This document shows, one piece after another, positions 50,876 to 58,951 of a DNA stretch of 64,000 nucleotides. The notes under the pieces were generated by a model. It was not told where the DNA came from. It saw nothing but the letters and a program-made list of their open reading frames with translations, and searched no databases. Each line of letters opens with the position of its first letter. Positions within the stretch are counted from its first letter, which is position 1. Source of the stretch: Erysipelotrichaceae bacterium (GTDB taxonomy: Bacteria; Bacillota_I; Bacilli_A; Erysipelotrichales; Erysipelotrichaceae). The DNA is taken from the NCBI GenBank assembly GCA_017539105.1, contig JAFYHQ010000033.1:1-64000 (forward strand), given 5' to 3'. The translations under genes were made by a program, and so were the position numbers.

Positions 50876-51631
50876 CTAGAACTCCAGGCGTATCGTTTCC
50901 CCAAGATCCGATTCCGTATTAATTATGAAAATATTATTTTTAATAGATATTAAATAATCATTATAAATGCCATTCGGCGGCAGGACTTTGTATCTGTCCG
51001 TACATTTTGCGTATACAAGGCATTTTTCTTTTGTTTTTTCAATTTTAGTCGTTTTGACGTCTAAATAATACCTGTAACCTAAAAGCCGCTTTACGAGCCT
51101 TAATTTGCCTCTGGCGATCTCGTTCTTGATTCTCGAAGAAGAGATTTTTTTGCCATAGAAGCTGATCTGTTCAATGACGATCGTTTCAAAGTCCCCTTCA
51201 TGGATCAAAGTATACGTATCCCCTTTTCCCTGAAATCCGAAATGGAAATCAAAACCGCAGATCAGTTTGCGTATATGCATCTGATTCAGGTATCCGGAAA
51301 CAAAGCTGTGATGGTCGATATTCATGAAACGTTTATCGAATTCAAACATGATGATCTGCTCGATGCCCAGTTCCCGGATCTTATCGATACGTTCATGATA
51401 GGAAAGGATATGAAGCTGATGCTGTCCTGTGATGACTTCCATAGGATCCTTGTCGAAACAGATCAGTACGGCCGGCAAGCCAAGCATTTCCGCTTCTTCT
51501 TTGCAGCGTCTGATCAGCTGCTGATGGCCCTTATGCAAAGAATCAAAAAAACCGATGCATGCGACGCATTCCGCAAGATCCGATGGCAGTTCCTCGTAAC
51601 GTATCCTGATTACCACAGGCCTCTTTGGCAT
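50876..51631 (-). CDS. ribF: RibF-like FAD synthetase with degenerate riboflavin-kinase domain
   Basis: RibF normally has an N-terminal FAD synthetase and a C-terminal riboflavin kinase. The N-domain is present: CIGFFDSLHKGHQ, L-I-C-F-D-K-D-P, IICGFDFHFGFQGKGD-type motif KLICGFDFHFGF, ISSSRIKNEIARG. At 251 residues the protein is about 60 shorter than usual. After LLGYRYYLDV the kinase signature (R-G-x-x-x-G-F-P-T-A-N) is missing, and only traces such as LPPNGIYNDYL and ETIRLEF remain. This C-terminal part is visibly more A+T-rich than its neighbours. GAAGGAG precedes the ATG, which overlaps truB by 22 bases. Confidence 0.87.
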   Translation of the reverse strand: MPKRPVVIRIRYEELPSDLAECVACIGFFDSLHKGHQQLIRRCKEEAEMLGLPAVLICFDKDPMEVITGQHQLHILSYHERIDKIRELGIEQIIMFEFDKRFMNIDHHSFVSGYLNQMHIRKLICGFDFHFGFQGKGDTYTLIHEGDFETIVIEQISFYGKKISSSRIKNEIARGKLRLVKRLLGYRYYLDVKTTKIEKTKEKCLVYAKCTDRYKVLPPNGIYNDYLISIKNNIFIINTESDLGETIRLEF

Positions 51632-52452
51632 CGGTATTCTTCTCCTTCTTTTTCATAGATCGCCAGTACTTCCTTCTCATGTACGATCAGGATCTGGTCG
51701 TGTTCGCTTTGGACATGGATCTTCTTTCCGTTGCGGATGGTTTCGGGATCCGGATAATCGATCGTTTCATATTTTTCAGACAGGATATCGTAAAGATCAT
51801 GACTGACATAATTGCCATTCAGGATATCTTCGAAACTGTCGCATTGTTCAATGGTGATATCATCGATCGACGTTCTGCGCAATTCGCTGACACAGCCGAT
51901 CACGCCTAGCTTTTCAACGATATCGCGTACCAGAGCACGGATATAAGTTCCGGAAGATACCGTTACATCGAAGGAAAAGCCATCTTCATGAATGGCGGAT
52001 AAACAGATTTTATGAACGGTAATCTCCCTGACAGGCAGTTCGACTTCACGGTTTTCCAGCTGGTACTGGTACAGCTTCTTTCCTTCGACTTTGATGGCGC
52101 TGGTCATGGGCACGATCTGTCTGGAATCCCCCAGAAACGAATCCAGGACTTCAACGATCCTGATCGTTTCGGGTACGACAAAAGATCCATGTTCCAGGAT
52201 GTTTCCTTCGATATCAAGCGTATCTGTCTTGATTCCGAGTTTCACCCTGGCGTGGTAGCTCTTGTTTGCGCTTACCAGGAACTGGTTGGCTTTGGTCGCT
52301 TTGTCATAAAGGATGACCATCACTCCTGTGGCCAAGGGATCTAGCGTGCCGGTATGGCCGATCCTGCGCGTTTGCAGAACAGGTCTGAGCTTGTAACACA
52401 GATCGAACGAAGTCATTCCCGAGGGTTTATCGACATATAATACGTTACCCAT
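51610..52452 (-). CDS. truB: tRNA pseudouridine-55 synthase
   Basis: TruB makes the pseudouridine at position 55 in the T arm of tRNAs. The 280 residues show YVDKPSGMTSFD, RIGHTGTLDPLATGVM with the catalytic Asp near residue 39, K-S-Y-H-A-R-V-K-L-G, R-E-I-T-V-H and GTYIRALVRDI. Length and motifs are standard. TATAAT (52461-52466) ends eight bases before the ATG and no Shine-Dalgarno is present, so transcription may begin within a few bases of the start codon. ribF and rsmF follow in one transcript. Confidence 0.95.
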   Translation of the reverse strand: MGNVLYVDKPSGMTSFDLCYKLRPVLQTRRIGHTGTLDPLATGVMVILYDKATKANQFLVSANKSYHARVKLGIKTDTLDIEGNILEHGSFVVPETIRIVEVLDSFLGDSRQIVPMTSAIKVEGKKLYQYQLENREVELPVREITVHKICLSAIHEDGFSFDVTVSSGTYIRALVRDIVEKLGVIGCVSELRRTSIDDITIEQCDSFEDILNGNYVSHDLYDILSEKYETIDYPDPETIRNGKKIHVQSEHDQILIVHEKEVLAIYEKEGEEYRCQRGLW

Positions 52453-52460
52453 ACATACAG

Positions 52461-52480
52461 ATTATAACATGTATTATAAT
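52461..52480. promoter_or_regulatory. Back-to-back promoters of truB and the TtcA-like gene
   Basis: Two TATAAT hexamers lie head to head, one for truB (52461-52466, minus) and one for the TtcA-like gene (52475-52480, plus), in a gap of only 34 bases between start codons. Each -35 must lie at or inside the other's start. Neither gene has a Shine-Dalgarno. Confidence 0.65.
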
Positions 52481-52486
52481 ATCTTT

Positions 52487-53248
52487 ATGACGATGAAAAA
52501 GGTTCTTGCTACGGTAAGAAAAGCGGATGAGATGTTCAGCCTGATCGAAGAAAACGACAAGATCGCGATCGGCCTTTCCGGCGGCAAGGATTCAGCATTG
52601 CTGCTGTATACGATGTATCTTTATCAGTTTCTTTATGAGAATACCTATCATAAGCATTTCGATATCATCGGAGTCCATATCGACCTGAATTTCGGGGAAG
52701 ATGATTTTGCTCCTTTGCGGGAATGGTTCGGCAGATATCCGATCACGATACACGAGGAAAGTTCCAAGATCAGAGACATCCTGGAACTGAACAGGCACAA
52801 AGACAGGGTCGACTGCAGTCTCTGTTCGACATTGAAGAAAGGGGCGGTCATCAAAACGGCGAAATCGCTTGGCTGCAACAAGGTGGCGTTTGCCCATCAT
52901 GCGGATGATGCGATCGAGACTTTATTCATGAACATGATCTACGGAGGGCGTGTCGCCACGTTTGATCCGAAAATGTTTCTTACAGATTCCCAGGTCACGT
53001 TCATCCGTCCGTTCTGTATGACTTATGAGTCGGATATCCGTAAGACAGCGAATCAGCTGGAGATCCCTGTCATCAGATCAGGCTGTCCGAATGATGGATA
53101 TACAAAAAGGCAAGAGATCAAGGAACTGTTGCATTCCATCTATCACTCTTACCCTAGTGCGAAAAGTAATTTTCTTTTGAGTCTTTATAATAAAGAACAG
53201 TTAAATCTTTATCTGAATAAACTGGATCCCAAAGACTATGATTTGTGA
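52487..53248 (+). CDS. TtcA-like tRNA 2-thiocytidine synthetase family protein
   Basis: This 253-residue PP-loop ATPase has SGGKDSALLL (ATP-binding) near residue 30, and VDCSLCSTLKKG with the CxxC of TtcA-type enzymes near residue 110. AFAHHADDAIETLFMNMIYGG and IRSGCPNDG carry the third cysteine. TtcA adds sulfur at cytidine 32 of tRNAs through an iron-sulfur cluster. A close Firmicute relative may have another tRNA target. The ATG at 52487 is chosen because TATAAT (52475-52480) ends six bases before it. The tail overlaps the opposing ATPase gene by 13 bases. Confidence 0.85.
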   Translation: MTMKKVLATVRKADEMFSLIEENDKIAIGLSGGKDSALLLYTMYLYQFLYENTYHKHFDIIGVHIDLNFGEDDFAPLREWFGRYPITIHEESSKIRDILELNRHKDRVDCSLCSTLKKGAVIKTAKSLGCNKVAFAHHADDAIETLFMNMIYGGRVATFDPKMFLTDSQVTFIRPFCMTYESDIRKTANQLEIPVIRSGCPNDGYTKRQEIKELLHSIYHSYPSAKSNFLLSLYNKEQLNLYLNKLDPKDYDL

Positions 53249-55941
53249 GATCTGCGGATCCATTTGCCCAGTTCAAATACCGGAACCGTCGAGAGAGCCA
53301 GCAGTACGCAGATCATCAGTTCTTTCAATTCGAACGTTCCCGGAATGATATCGAAAACATTTGATAATCCCGGCATATAGATCGCTGCCAATGTCAGCAA
53401 TACCGTTACAAACACGGCACCCAACAGCCACCAGTTGAAGTTTTTCAGCATATCTTTTCCGAAGATGGACTTGGTCTGTGAACGCATGTTGACGGCGGTC
53501 ATGATTTCGCTCAGGTTGACGGTCAGGAAGGCCATGGCGACAGCATTGACGCACATTGTGGCACCTAAGATATTCCAACTTCCAGTTTCGATGTGATGAC
53601 CGATCATATAAGCAGCGATCTGAATGATGGAAAGATAAATGCCCTGCCATACCATATCGATGCCGGCGCCATTGGCGAAGATGCCATCCGTCGCATTACG
53701 CGGTTTACGCTGCATGACATCGCCTTCCGCTTTCTCCATGCCTAACGCAAGACCCGGAAGAGAGTCCGTAACCATGTTGATCCAAAGAAGATGGACAGGA
53801 GTCAGAATCGTGAAATTCAGTAATGAAGCCACGAACATGATGATAACTTCGCAGAGGTTGGTTGACAGTTGGAACTGAATGACCTTGCACACGTTGTCAT
53901 AGATCTTACGGCCTTCTTCGACGGCGTTGACAATGGTCGCAAAGTTGTCATCTGCCAGAACCATGTCCGCGACACTCTTTGTGACATCCGTTCCGGTAAT
54001 ACCCATACCGATACCGATATCTGCCGCTTTGATCGAAGGCGCATCGTTGACGCCGTCTCCGGTCATGGCAGTTACCTTATTTAATGCTTTCCAGGCATTG
54101 ACGATCCTGGTCTTATGCTCCGGTTGAACACGCGCATAAACGGAATAGCGCTGAACGACATCCATCATTTCTTCATCGGAATACTGATCCAGTTCGCTTC
54201 CTTCTACCGCTTCGGATTCGTCTTTTATAATGCCCAGATCAAGACCGATTGCAACCGCGGTATCCTTGTGGTCGCCGGTGATCATGATCGGTTTGATGCC
54301 GGCAGATTCGCATTCTTTGATTGCCTGATAGACTTCCGGACGGCAAGGATCGATCATGCCCACGATGCCGATGAAGACCAGATCGTGTTCCAGATCATCC
54401 GGTTCCGTGGATTTCGGAAGATTGTCATAACGGCGATATGCCGCACATAGCACACGCAACGCTTTGGAAGCGAACTCCTTGTTTTTGGAGACGATTTCTT
54501 CTTTGATTTCATCGTTGATCGGCATTTCGCCTTTTTCCGAGAGATAACCCGTACAGCGATGCAGCATCACATCCAGAGCGCCTTTGGTGAACTGGATATA
54601 ACCGAATTCCGCCGGATGGATGGTCGACATCATCTTGCGGTTGGAATCGAATGGGGCTTCCCCTTTGCGCGGCTGCAGATCTTCAAGTTCATATTTCGGC
54701 AATCCTAAGGAATAGGCATAATTGACCAAGGCACATTCGGTCGGTTCACCGGTTGCCTGCGTTTCTCCATAACGGATTTCCGCATCGGAACACAATGCCA
54801 TCGCGGTAGCCAGGAGTTTCTTGTCAGCGGTGTATTCTTCCACCACTGTCATCTTATTCTGCGTCAATGTGCCGGTCTTATCGGAACAGATGATATTCGT
54901 ACAGCCTAATGTTTCAACGGCAGTCAGTTTCCGTATCAATGCCTGACGCTTTGCCATGGCAGAAACGCCGATGGACAGAATGATCGTAACGACTGCAGGC
55001 AGTCCTTCCGGAATGGCGGCGACAGCCAATGCAATCGCAGCGATAAAGGTATCCAATGTGTTCGATGCCAGCATGGATAATGAGAACGCTTCTTTGGACA
55101 GGAATACTTTTTCAACGACACCTAAAGCGAAGACGGCGACACAGATCCAGATGACCAGTTTCGTCAGGAATGTGGACAATTCTGCCATTTTCTTCTGCAA
55201 AGGCGTCAGTTCTTTGACGGACTGATTCAGCGCATCCGCGATCTTGCCCATTTCGGTATCCATGCCGGTAGCGACAACGACTGCTTTTCCGCGTCCGTAG
55301 ACGACCGTAGAGCCGTTATAAAGCATATTCTTTCTATCACCCAATGTGATATCCGCTTTTTCATTCAGCATCAGTACATCGATGATTTTGTTTACAGGAA
55401 CGGATTCTCCGGTAAGAGCCGCTTCTTCGGCTTTCAATGAATGAGATTCCAGGATACGGCAGTCTGCCGGAACGGTATCGCCTGCTTCATAGACAATGAC
55501 ATCGCCTAAAACGATATCCTCGGATTTCACGATTTCCACTTTTCCATCGCGCAACACCTTGGATGTCGAAGCCGTCATCTGCATCAGAGCTTCCATCGCA
55601 CCTTCCGCTTTGGATTCCTGGATCAGCGACATGATCGTATTGATGATGACGACCGCCATGATGACGATGACATCCGCAAATTCCGATAATTTGAAACCAT
55701 CGGACATCTGCAGAAGATTCACGACCGCCTGTATTCCGGCGGCAGCCATCAGCATGATGATCATCGGATCGGAAATCGAATTGATGAATTTCCTGAACAG
55801 TGACTCTTTTTTGGTCTCTTCCAGCTTGTTTTTGCCATTGATTTCCAGACGTCTTTGCGCTTCTTGGGAAGTCAGCCCTTCCATAGAGCTGTCTACTTCC
55901 TTGAACACTTCTTCTTGATTTAACAGATAAAATTTTTCCAT
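53236..55941 (-). CDS. P-type cation ATPase (PMCA/SERCA-like), probably Mn/Ca exporter
   Basis: This 901-residue P2-type ATPase has an N-terminal cation-ATPase domain, PEGLPAVVT in M4, the phosphorylated DKTGTLTQNKM near residue 354, T-G-D-x-K-D-T-A, MTGDGVNDAPSIKAADIGIGMG, and HLLWINMVTDSLPGLALGME in M6 with the Asn and Asp of a calcium-type site. It pumps divalent cations out of the cell. The probable Mn(II) riboswitch upstream argues that manganese is a substrate. The ATG at 55941 follows AAAGGAT; thirty upstream in-frame codons lie in the leader and are rejected. Confidence 0.93.
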   Translation of the reverse strand: MEKFYLLNQEEVFKEVDSSMEGLTSQEAQRRLEINGKNKLEETKKESLFRKFINSISDPMIIMLMAAAGIQAVVNLLQMSDGFKLSEFADVIVIMAVVIINTIMSLIQESKAEGAMEALMQMTASTSKVLRDGKVEIVKSEDIVLGDVIVYEAGDTVPADCRILESHSLKAEEAALTGESVPVNKIIDVLMLNEKADITLGDRKNMLYNGSTVVYGRGKAVVVATGMDTEMGKIADALNQSVKELTPLQKKMAELSTFLTKLVIWICVAVFALGVVEKVFLSKEAFSLSMLASNTLDTFIAAIALAVAAIPEGLPAVVTIILSIGVSAMAKRQALIRKLTAVETLGCTNIICSDKTGTLTQNKMTVVEEYTADKKLLATAMALCSDAEIRYGETQATGEPTECALVNYAYSLGLPKYELEDLQPRKGEAPFDSNRKMMSTIHPAEFGYIQFTKGALDVMLHRCTGYLSEKGEMPINDEIKEEIVSKNKEFASKALRVLCAAYRRYDNLPKSTEPDDLEHDLVFIGIVGMIDPCRPEVYQAIKECESAGIKPIMITGDHKDTAVAIGLDLGIIKDESEAVEGSELDQYSDEEMMDVVQRYSVYARVQPEHKTRIVNAWKALNKVTAMTGDGVNDAPSIKAADIGIGMGITGTDVTKSVADMVLADDNFATIVNAVEEGRKIYDNVCKVIQFQLSTNLCEVIIMFVASLLNFTILTPVHLLWINMVTDSLPGLALGMEKAEGDVMQRKPRNATDGIFANGAGIDMVWQGIYLSIIQIAAYMIGHHIETGSWNILGATMCVNAVAMAFLTVNLSEIMTAVNMRSQTKSIFGKDMLKNFNWWLLGAVFVTVLLTLAAIYMPGLSNVFDIIPGTFELKELMICVLLALSTVPVFELGKWIRRSHKS

Positions 55942-55953
55942 ACAGATCCTTTC

Positions 55954-56027
55954 AAAAATAAAACCCATGTCTATGCATGAGTCTCTTTTCGATAACCCAT
56001 GCATAACAACAGTTACACATGAGTCTC
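55954..56027 (-). promoter_or_regulatory. Expression platform with duplicated terminator arms
   Basis: Two copies of GAGACTCATG (minus strand; 56018-56027 and 55976-55985) alternate with two CATGGGTT-type segments (55994-56001 and 55962-55969). Each copy can pair with its own partner. The second pair, with TTTTATTTTT after it, is a terminator (55954-55983). Alternatively, the first ATGCATGGGTT pairs with the second GACTCATGCAT over about 11 bp, an antiterminator that blocks it. Confidence 0.75.
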
Positions 56028-56034
56028 GCATTTT

Positions 56035-56112
56035 AAGGCAAACCAGGCTTATAGCCGAGATTGTTGGCTTGACACGTATGTTTCCATACGCCAGCTACTC
56101 CCCCATCGCCTT
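56035..56112 (-). promoter_or_regulatory. Probable yybP-ykoY manganese riboswitch aptamer
   Basis: The RNA starts AAGGC, then GGGGGAGTAGC, a GTATG-GAAA-CATAC hairpin, GTGTCAAGCC, AACAATCTC, GGCTATAAGCC and a closing GCCTT that pairs with the start. GGGGAGUAGC and GUCAA are the conserved segments of the yybP-ykoY family, a Mn(II)-binding riboswitch often found before cation ATPases. The usual 3' loop sequence (GCAAGACC) is not matched, so this may be a variant. Confidence 0.72.
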
Positions 56113-56114
56113 AA

Positions 56115-56143
56115 ATAATACATTATTTATAAGCTTTTTTCAA
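56115..56143 (-). promoter_or_regulatory. Promoter of the ATPase riboswitch transcript
   Basis: TTGAAA (56138-56143), a 17-base spacer and TATTAT (56115-56120) lie on the minus strand. The predicted start coincides with the first bases of the aptamer's closing stem. Confidence 0.8.
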
Positions 56144-56197
56144 TATTTCGTTTTGCAAGCGGCGTTCGGATGCACATCATTCATGAAACAAGAATGT

Positions 56198-56203
56198 TAT
56201 ACT
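56198..56203 (+). promoter_or_regulatory. Extended -10 of the esterase operon
   Basis: TATACT with TGT directly upstream (an extended -10) lies 35 bases before the esterase ATG; GGAGG sits in the short leader. Confidence 0.6.
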
Positions 56204-56232
56204 GATTCTGTAGAGATATCGGAGGATAAATC

Positions 56233-57378
56233 ATGAATATTGCAAAAGATCTGATCGATAACCGCAGCTATGAGATGCGCGCGATGGGTTATAATAAACA
56301 GCTTTCTACTATTCCGGGTTTTTCTTTGCCTTGGTTCCGCGGTCCGATCAAGCAAGGAGCGATCGTGAATGAAGATGGGAGCGTTTCATTATCCATGTAT
56401 GCTCCGGAAGCGACATCCGTGCAAGCAGGGACGCATGATGTGAAAATCCCTCTTGAAAAGGATGAAATCGGCCTGTGGACAGGCTTGCTGCAGTTAAATA
56501 AGACTGGCTCGTTTACGATCGAGTTCTTTATGGATGGAAACGGCGTACTGAATCCGATGGCTCCGATCTGTTACAGCGCGGGGAAAGCGGCCAATTATGT
56601 CGATATTCCCGATCTTTCACAGGATTATCTGCTTCTGAAGGATGTCCCGCATGGAGCCGTAACGCGTGAATTCTTTTATTCCTCCGTATCGGGACAGACG
56701 GAAAGCTGTCTGGTCTATACGCCTCCTTTCTATCAGGAAGAACCGGACAAAGTATATCCTGTCCTTTATCTTCAGCATGGCGGCGGCGAGAATGAAACTT
56801 CGTGGATCTATCAAGGGAAAACGAATTTTACGATGGATAATCTGATTGCGGAAGGAAAAGCCGTTCCTTTCATTATCGTCATGAACAATGGCGGGGTCAT
56901 CATCGATGGAAAAAATGAAGCTACCTGCGATTATCATCTGCTTCCAGATCTTGTGGTAAAAGACTGTATCCCTTTCATTGAAAAGAAATACAGAGTCAAA
57001 GCAGGTCTGGAGAACCGGGCGATTGCAGGATTGTCTATGGGCTCTTTGCAGGCTTCCTGGGCGATGTTGCGATTCCCTGGCATATTCTCTTCGTTCGGCT
57101 TGTTTACGGGCTTCAAGGACCCACAAATGGCTTGGGACAGAGAGAAACAGCCGTGGCTTGCGACATTGGATGACAGCGAGACATTCAATCAGCAAACCAA
57201 TCTGCTGTTTGTCTCTTACGGAATCGAAGAAACCAAAAACGGGATCCTGGAAGATGTATCAGGATACCTCGAGGAACGCGGAATCAGGTATGTTATGAAA
57301 ACCTATCCAGGAGGACATGAATGGAAGAACTGGCGTGCTGCCGCGGCAGAATTCTATGGGATGCTGTTCCGCTGGTAA
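56233..57378 (+). CDS. Cytosolic alpha/beta-hydrolase esterase (CE1/enterochelin-esterase-like)
   Basis: This 381-residue protein has an N-terminal beta-sandwich resembling CBM48/E-set modules (about 40-120, VSLSMYAPEATSVQ) and an esterase-D-like domain. The latter has VLYLQHGGGENETSW, the nucleophile elbow GLSMGS near residue 265, and the catalytic His in YPGGHEWKNW near 360. Relatives cleave acyl, feruloyl or acetyl groups from sugars or siderophores. There is no signal peptide, so the substrate is probably imported first. GGAGGAT precedes the ATG. It begins a plus-strand run of tightly packed genes. Confidence 0.85.
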   Translation: MNIAKDLIDNRSYEMRAMGYNKQLSTIPGFSLPWFRGPIKQGAIVNEDGSVSLSMYAPEATSVQAGTHDVKIPLEKDEIGLWTGLLQLNKTGSFTIEFFMDGNGVLNPMAPICYSAGKAANYVDIPDLSQDYLLLKDVPHGAVTREFFYSSVSGQTESCLVYTPPFYQEEPDKVYPVLYLQHGGGENETSWIYQGKTNFTMDNLIAEGKAVPFIIVMNNGGVIIDGKNEATCDYHLLPDLVVKDCIPFIEKKYRVKAGLENRAIAGLSMGSLQASWAMLRFPGIFSSFGLFTGFKDPQMAWDREKQPWLATLDDSETFNQQTNLLFVSYGIEETKNGILEDVSGYLEERGIRYVMKTYPGGHEWKNWRAAAAEFYGMLFRW

Positions 57379-57396
57379 TCTTTCAGAGAGAAAAGG

Positions 57397-57879
57397 ATGC
57401 TGATAAGAATAGCGAATGCCGATGAGATGCTGAAACTATGGGGGTATTCAGATCTTGATCGTGCGCCGTATACAGCAAAATTCTTTTACAGGAACATCTC
57501 TGATGGCAATGCTGTTTTCTATACGGCAGATCTTGATGGGAAACTGATCGGCGAACTGTATTCCTTTCTCAGTCTGGATGACAATGAATTTGCGGATGGC
57601 ATTACAACCGCTTATCTTTGCGCATTCCGGGTCAGAAAAGAATACCGCGGTCAAGGGATCGGACATCGGCTGATGGAAACAGCGCTTACTGACCTGAAAC
57701 TGAAAGGTTTCCGCTATGCGACAATTGGAGTCGATGATGAACGCAACGAGCGATTGTACCACAGTCTCGGTTTTACTTTGTATGTCAAAGACTGCCATAA
57801 TGATCCTTGTGATATGGATGATGATATGCACCCTGTTTATGTTGAAACAGGGTTCCAGCTTTTGAAGAAAGAATTATAG
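57397..57879 (+). CDS. GNAT-family N-acetyltransferase
   Basis: This 160-residue acetyltransferase has the acetyl-CoA loop in V-R-K-E-Y-R-G-Q-G-I-G-H-R-L-M near residue 75, preceded by TTAYLCAFRV, and R-N-E-R-L-Y-H-S-L-G-F near 115. The substrate is unknown. It begins 18 bases after the esterase with A/G-rich AGAGAGAAAAGG before the ATG, in the same run of genes as another GNAT protein. Confidence 0.85.
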   Translation: MLIRIANADEMLKLWGYSDLDRAPYTAKFFYRNISDGNAVFYTADLDGKLIGELYSFLSLDDNEFADGITTAYLCAFRVRKEYRGQGIGHRLMETALTDLKLKGFRYATIGVDDERNERLYHSLGFTLYVKDCHNDPCDMDDDMHPVYVETGFQLLKKEL

Positions 57880-57882
57880 ATT

Positions 57883-58353
57883 ATGAAAAATCACGAACTG
57901 TCTGAATTCATAACGATCCGGAAAGTTGATAAAGACACTGTATTGGCAGAGAAACTGCTTGATTTTGTGAAACACTTCTCCTGGCTTGAAGTCAATGAAC
58001 ATACGATTCATCAGATCAGAAACTGGGAATTCGAAGACTGGGAAACGCCATTTGTCGCGTTGCATGACGGTAATATCGTCGGAATGTGCACGATCATGAA
58101 AACGGACTACTATCCCCTGTCCGTGATCTATCCTTGGATCTCTACAATATTTGTGAGCGAAGAATACCGCGGTCACAGGATCAGCGGGATGCTGATCGAT
58201 TATGCGAATGGATATGTGAAAGAAATCGGTTTTGCGAAAACATATATTCCGACATCATATGTCGGTCTATATGAGAAATATGGATATCATTACCTGAAAG
58301 ATATCGTGAATTACGGAAACGATATCGATCGGCTGTATGTGAAAGACTGTTAG
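57883..58353 (+). CDS. Second GNAT-family N-acetyltransferase
   Basis: This 156-residue protein has the acetyl-CoA motif V-S-E-E-Y-R-G-H-R-I-S-G-M-L-I near residue 95 and YVGLYEKYGYHYLKD at the end. The usual Q/R-x-x-G-x-G/A is R-G-H-R-I-S, so the loop is slightly changed but usable. It starts three bases after the previous GNAT gene without a strong ribosome site. Substrate is unknown; the two acetyltransferases are not close copies of each other. Confidence 0.82.
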   Translation: MKNHELSEFITIRKVDKDTVLAEKLLDFVKHFSWLEVNEHTIHQIRNWEFEDWETPFVALHDGNIVGMCTIMKTDYYPLSVIYPWISTIFVSEEYRGHRISGMLIDYANGYVKEIGFAKTYIPTSYVGLYEKYGYHYLKDIVNYGNDIDRLYVKDC

Positions 58354-58368
58354 TTCGGCGATTGATAG

Positions 58369-58929
58369 ATGAATACTTTTTATACAGATAGCAGATCAGA
58401 ATGGCGGAATTATCTGGAAAACCATTTTGAAACAGAAGATGAGATATGGTTTGTTTTTCCTACGAAAGATTCGAAAGAAGACTCTCTCTCCTATAACGAC
58501 GCAGTCGAAGAAGCACTCTGTTTCGGATGGATCGATGGCAGAGCAGGAACGCTTGATGAAACGCATCATATCCGACGCTTTACGCCAAGAAGGAAAGGAA
58601 GTGCCTATTCAAGGCCGAATATCGAACGTCTGATCTGGCTGGAGAGACAAGGACTGATCCATCCGAAGATCAGAGAGAGCATCCTTCCTATCATCAATGA
58701 GCCATTTGTCTTTCCAGAAGATATCATCAGTATTCTGAAAAAAGATGAAACGGTCTGGAAGAATTATGAACGTTTTACAGAACCTTACAAACGTATCCGT
58801 ATCGCATATATCGACGCCGCCAGGAAACGTCCCAAGGAATTCGAGAAGCGTTTGAACAGTTTTGTTGAAAAGACAAGAAAAGGCAAACTGATCAAGGGAT
58901 ATGGGGGAATCGAAAAATACTATCAGTAA
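58369..58929 (+). CDS. YdeI/OmpD-associated family protein
   Basis: This 186-residue protein has the family core ALCFGWIDGRAGTLDETHHIRRFTPRRKGSAYS-like, seen as ALCFGWIDGRAG and RRFTPRRKGSAYSRPN near residues 45-75. Y-N-D-A-V-E-E lies before it, and a C-terminal basic helix (KRLNSFVEKTRKGK) follows. Members were linked to bacteriocin tolerance and peptide resistance in some species, but the biochemical role is unknown. It lies 15 bases after the second GNAT gene. Confidence 0.85.
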   Translation: MNTFYTDSRSEWRNYLENHFETEDEIWFVFPTKDSKEDSLSYNDAVEEALCFGWIDGRAGTLDETHHIRRFTPRRKGSAYSRPNIERLIWLERQGLIHPKIRESILPIINEPFVFPEDIISILKKDETVWKNYERFTEPYKRIRIAYIDAARKRPKEFEKRLNSFVEKTRKGKLIKGYGGIEKYYQ

Positions 58930-58951
58930 ATATTTATGTAGAGGATATGAC

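Noticed and set aside
55942-56031. Thirty-residue N-terminal extension of the P-type ATPase
   Set aside because: These codons overlap the terminator/antiterminator leader, and AAAGGAT supports the ATG at 55941.
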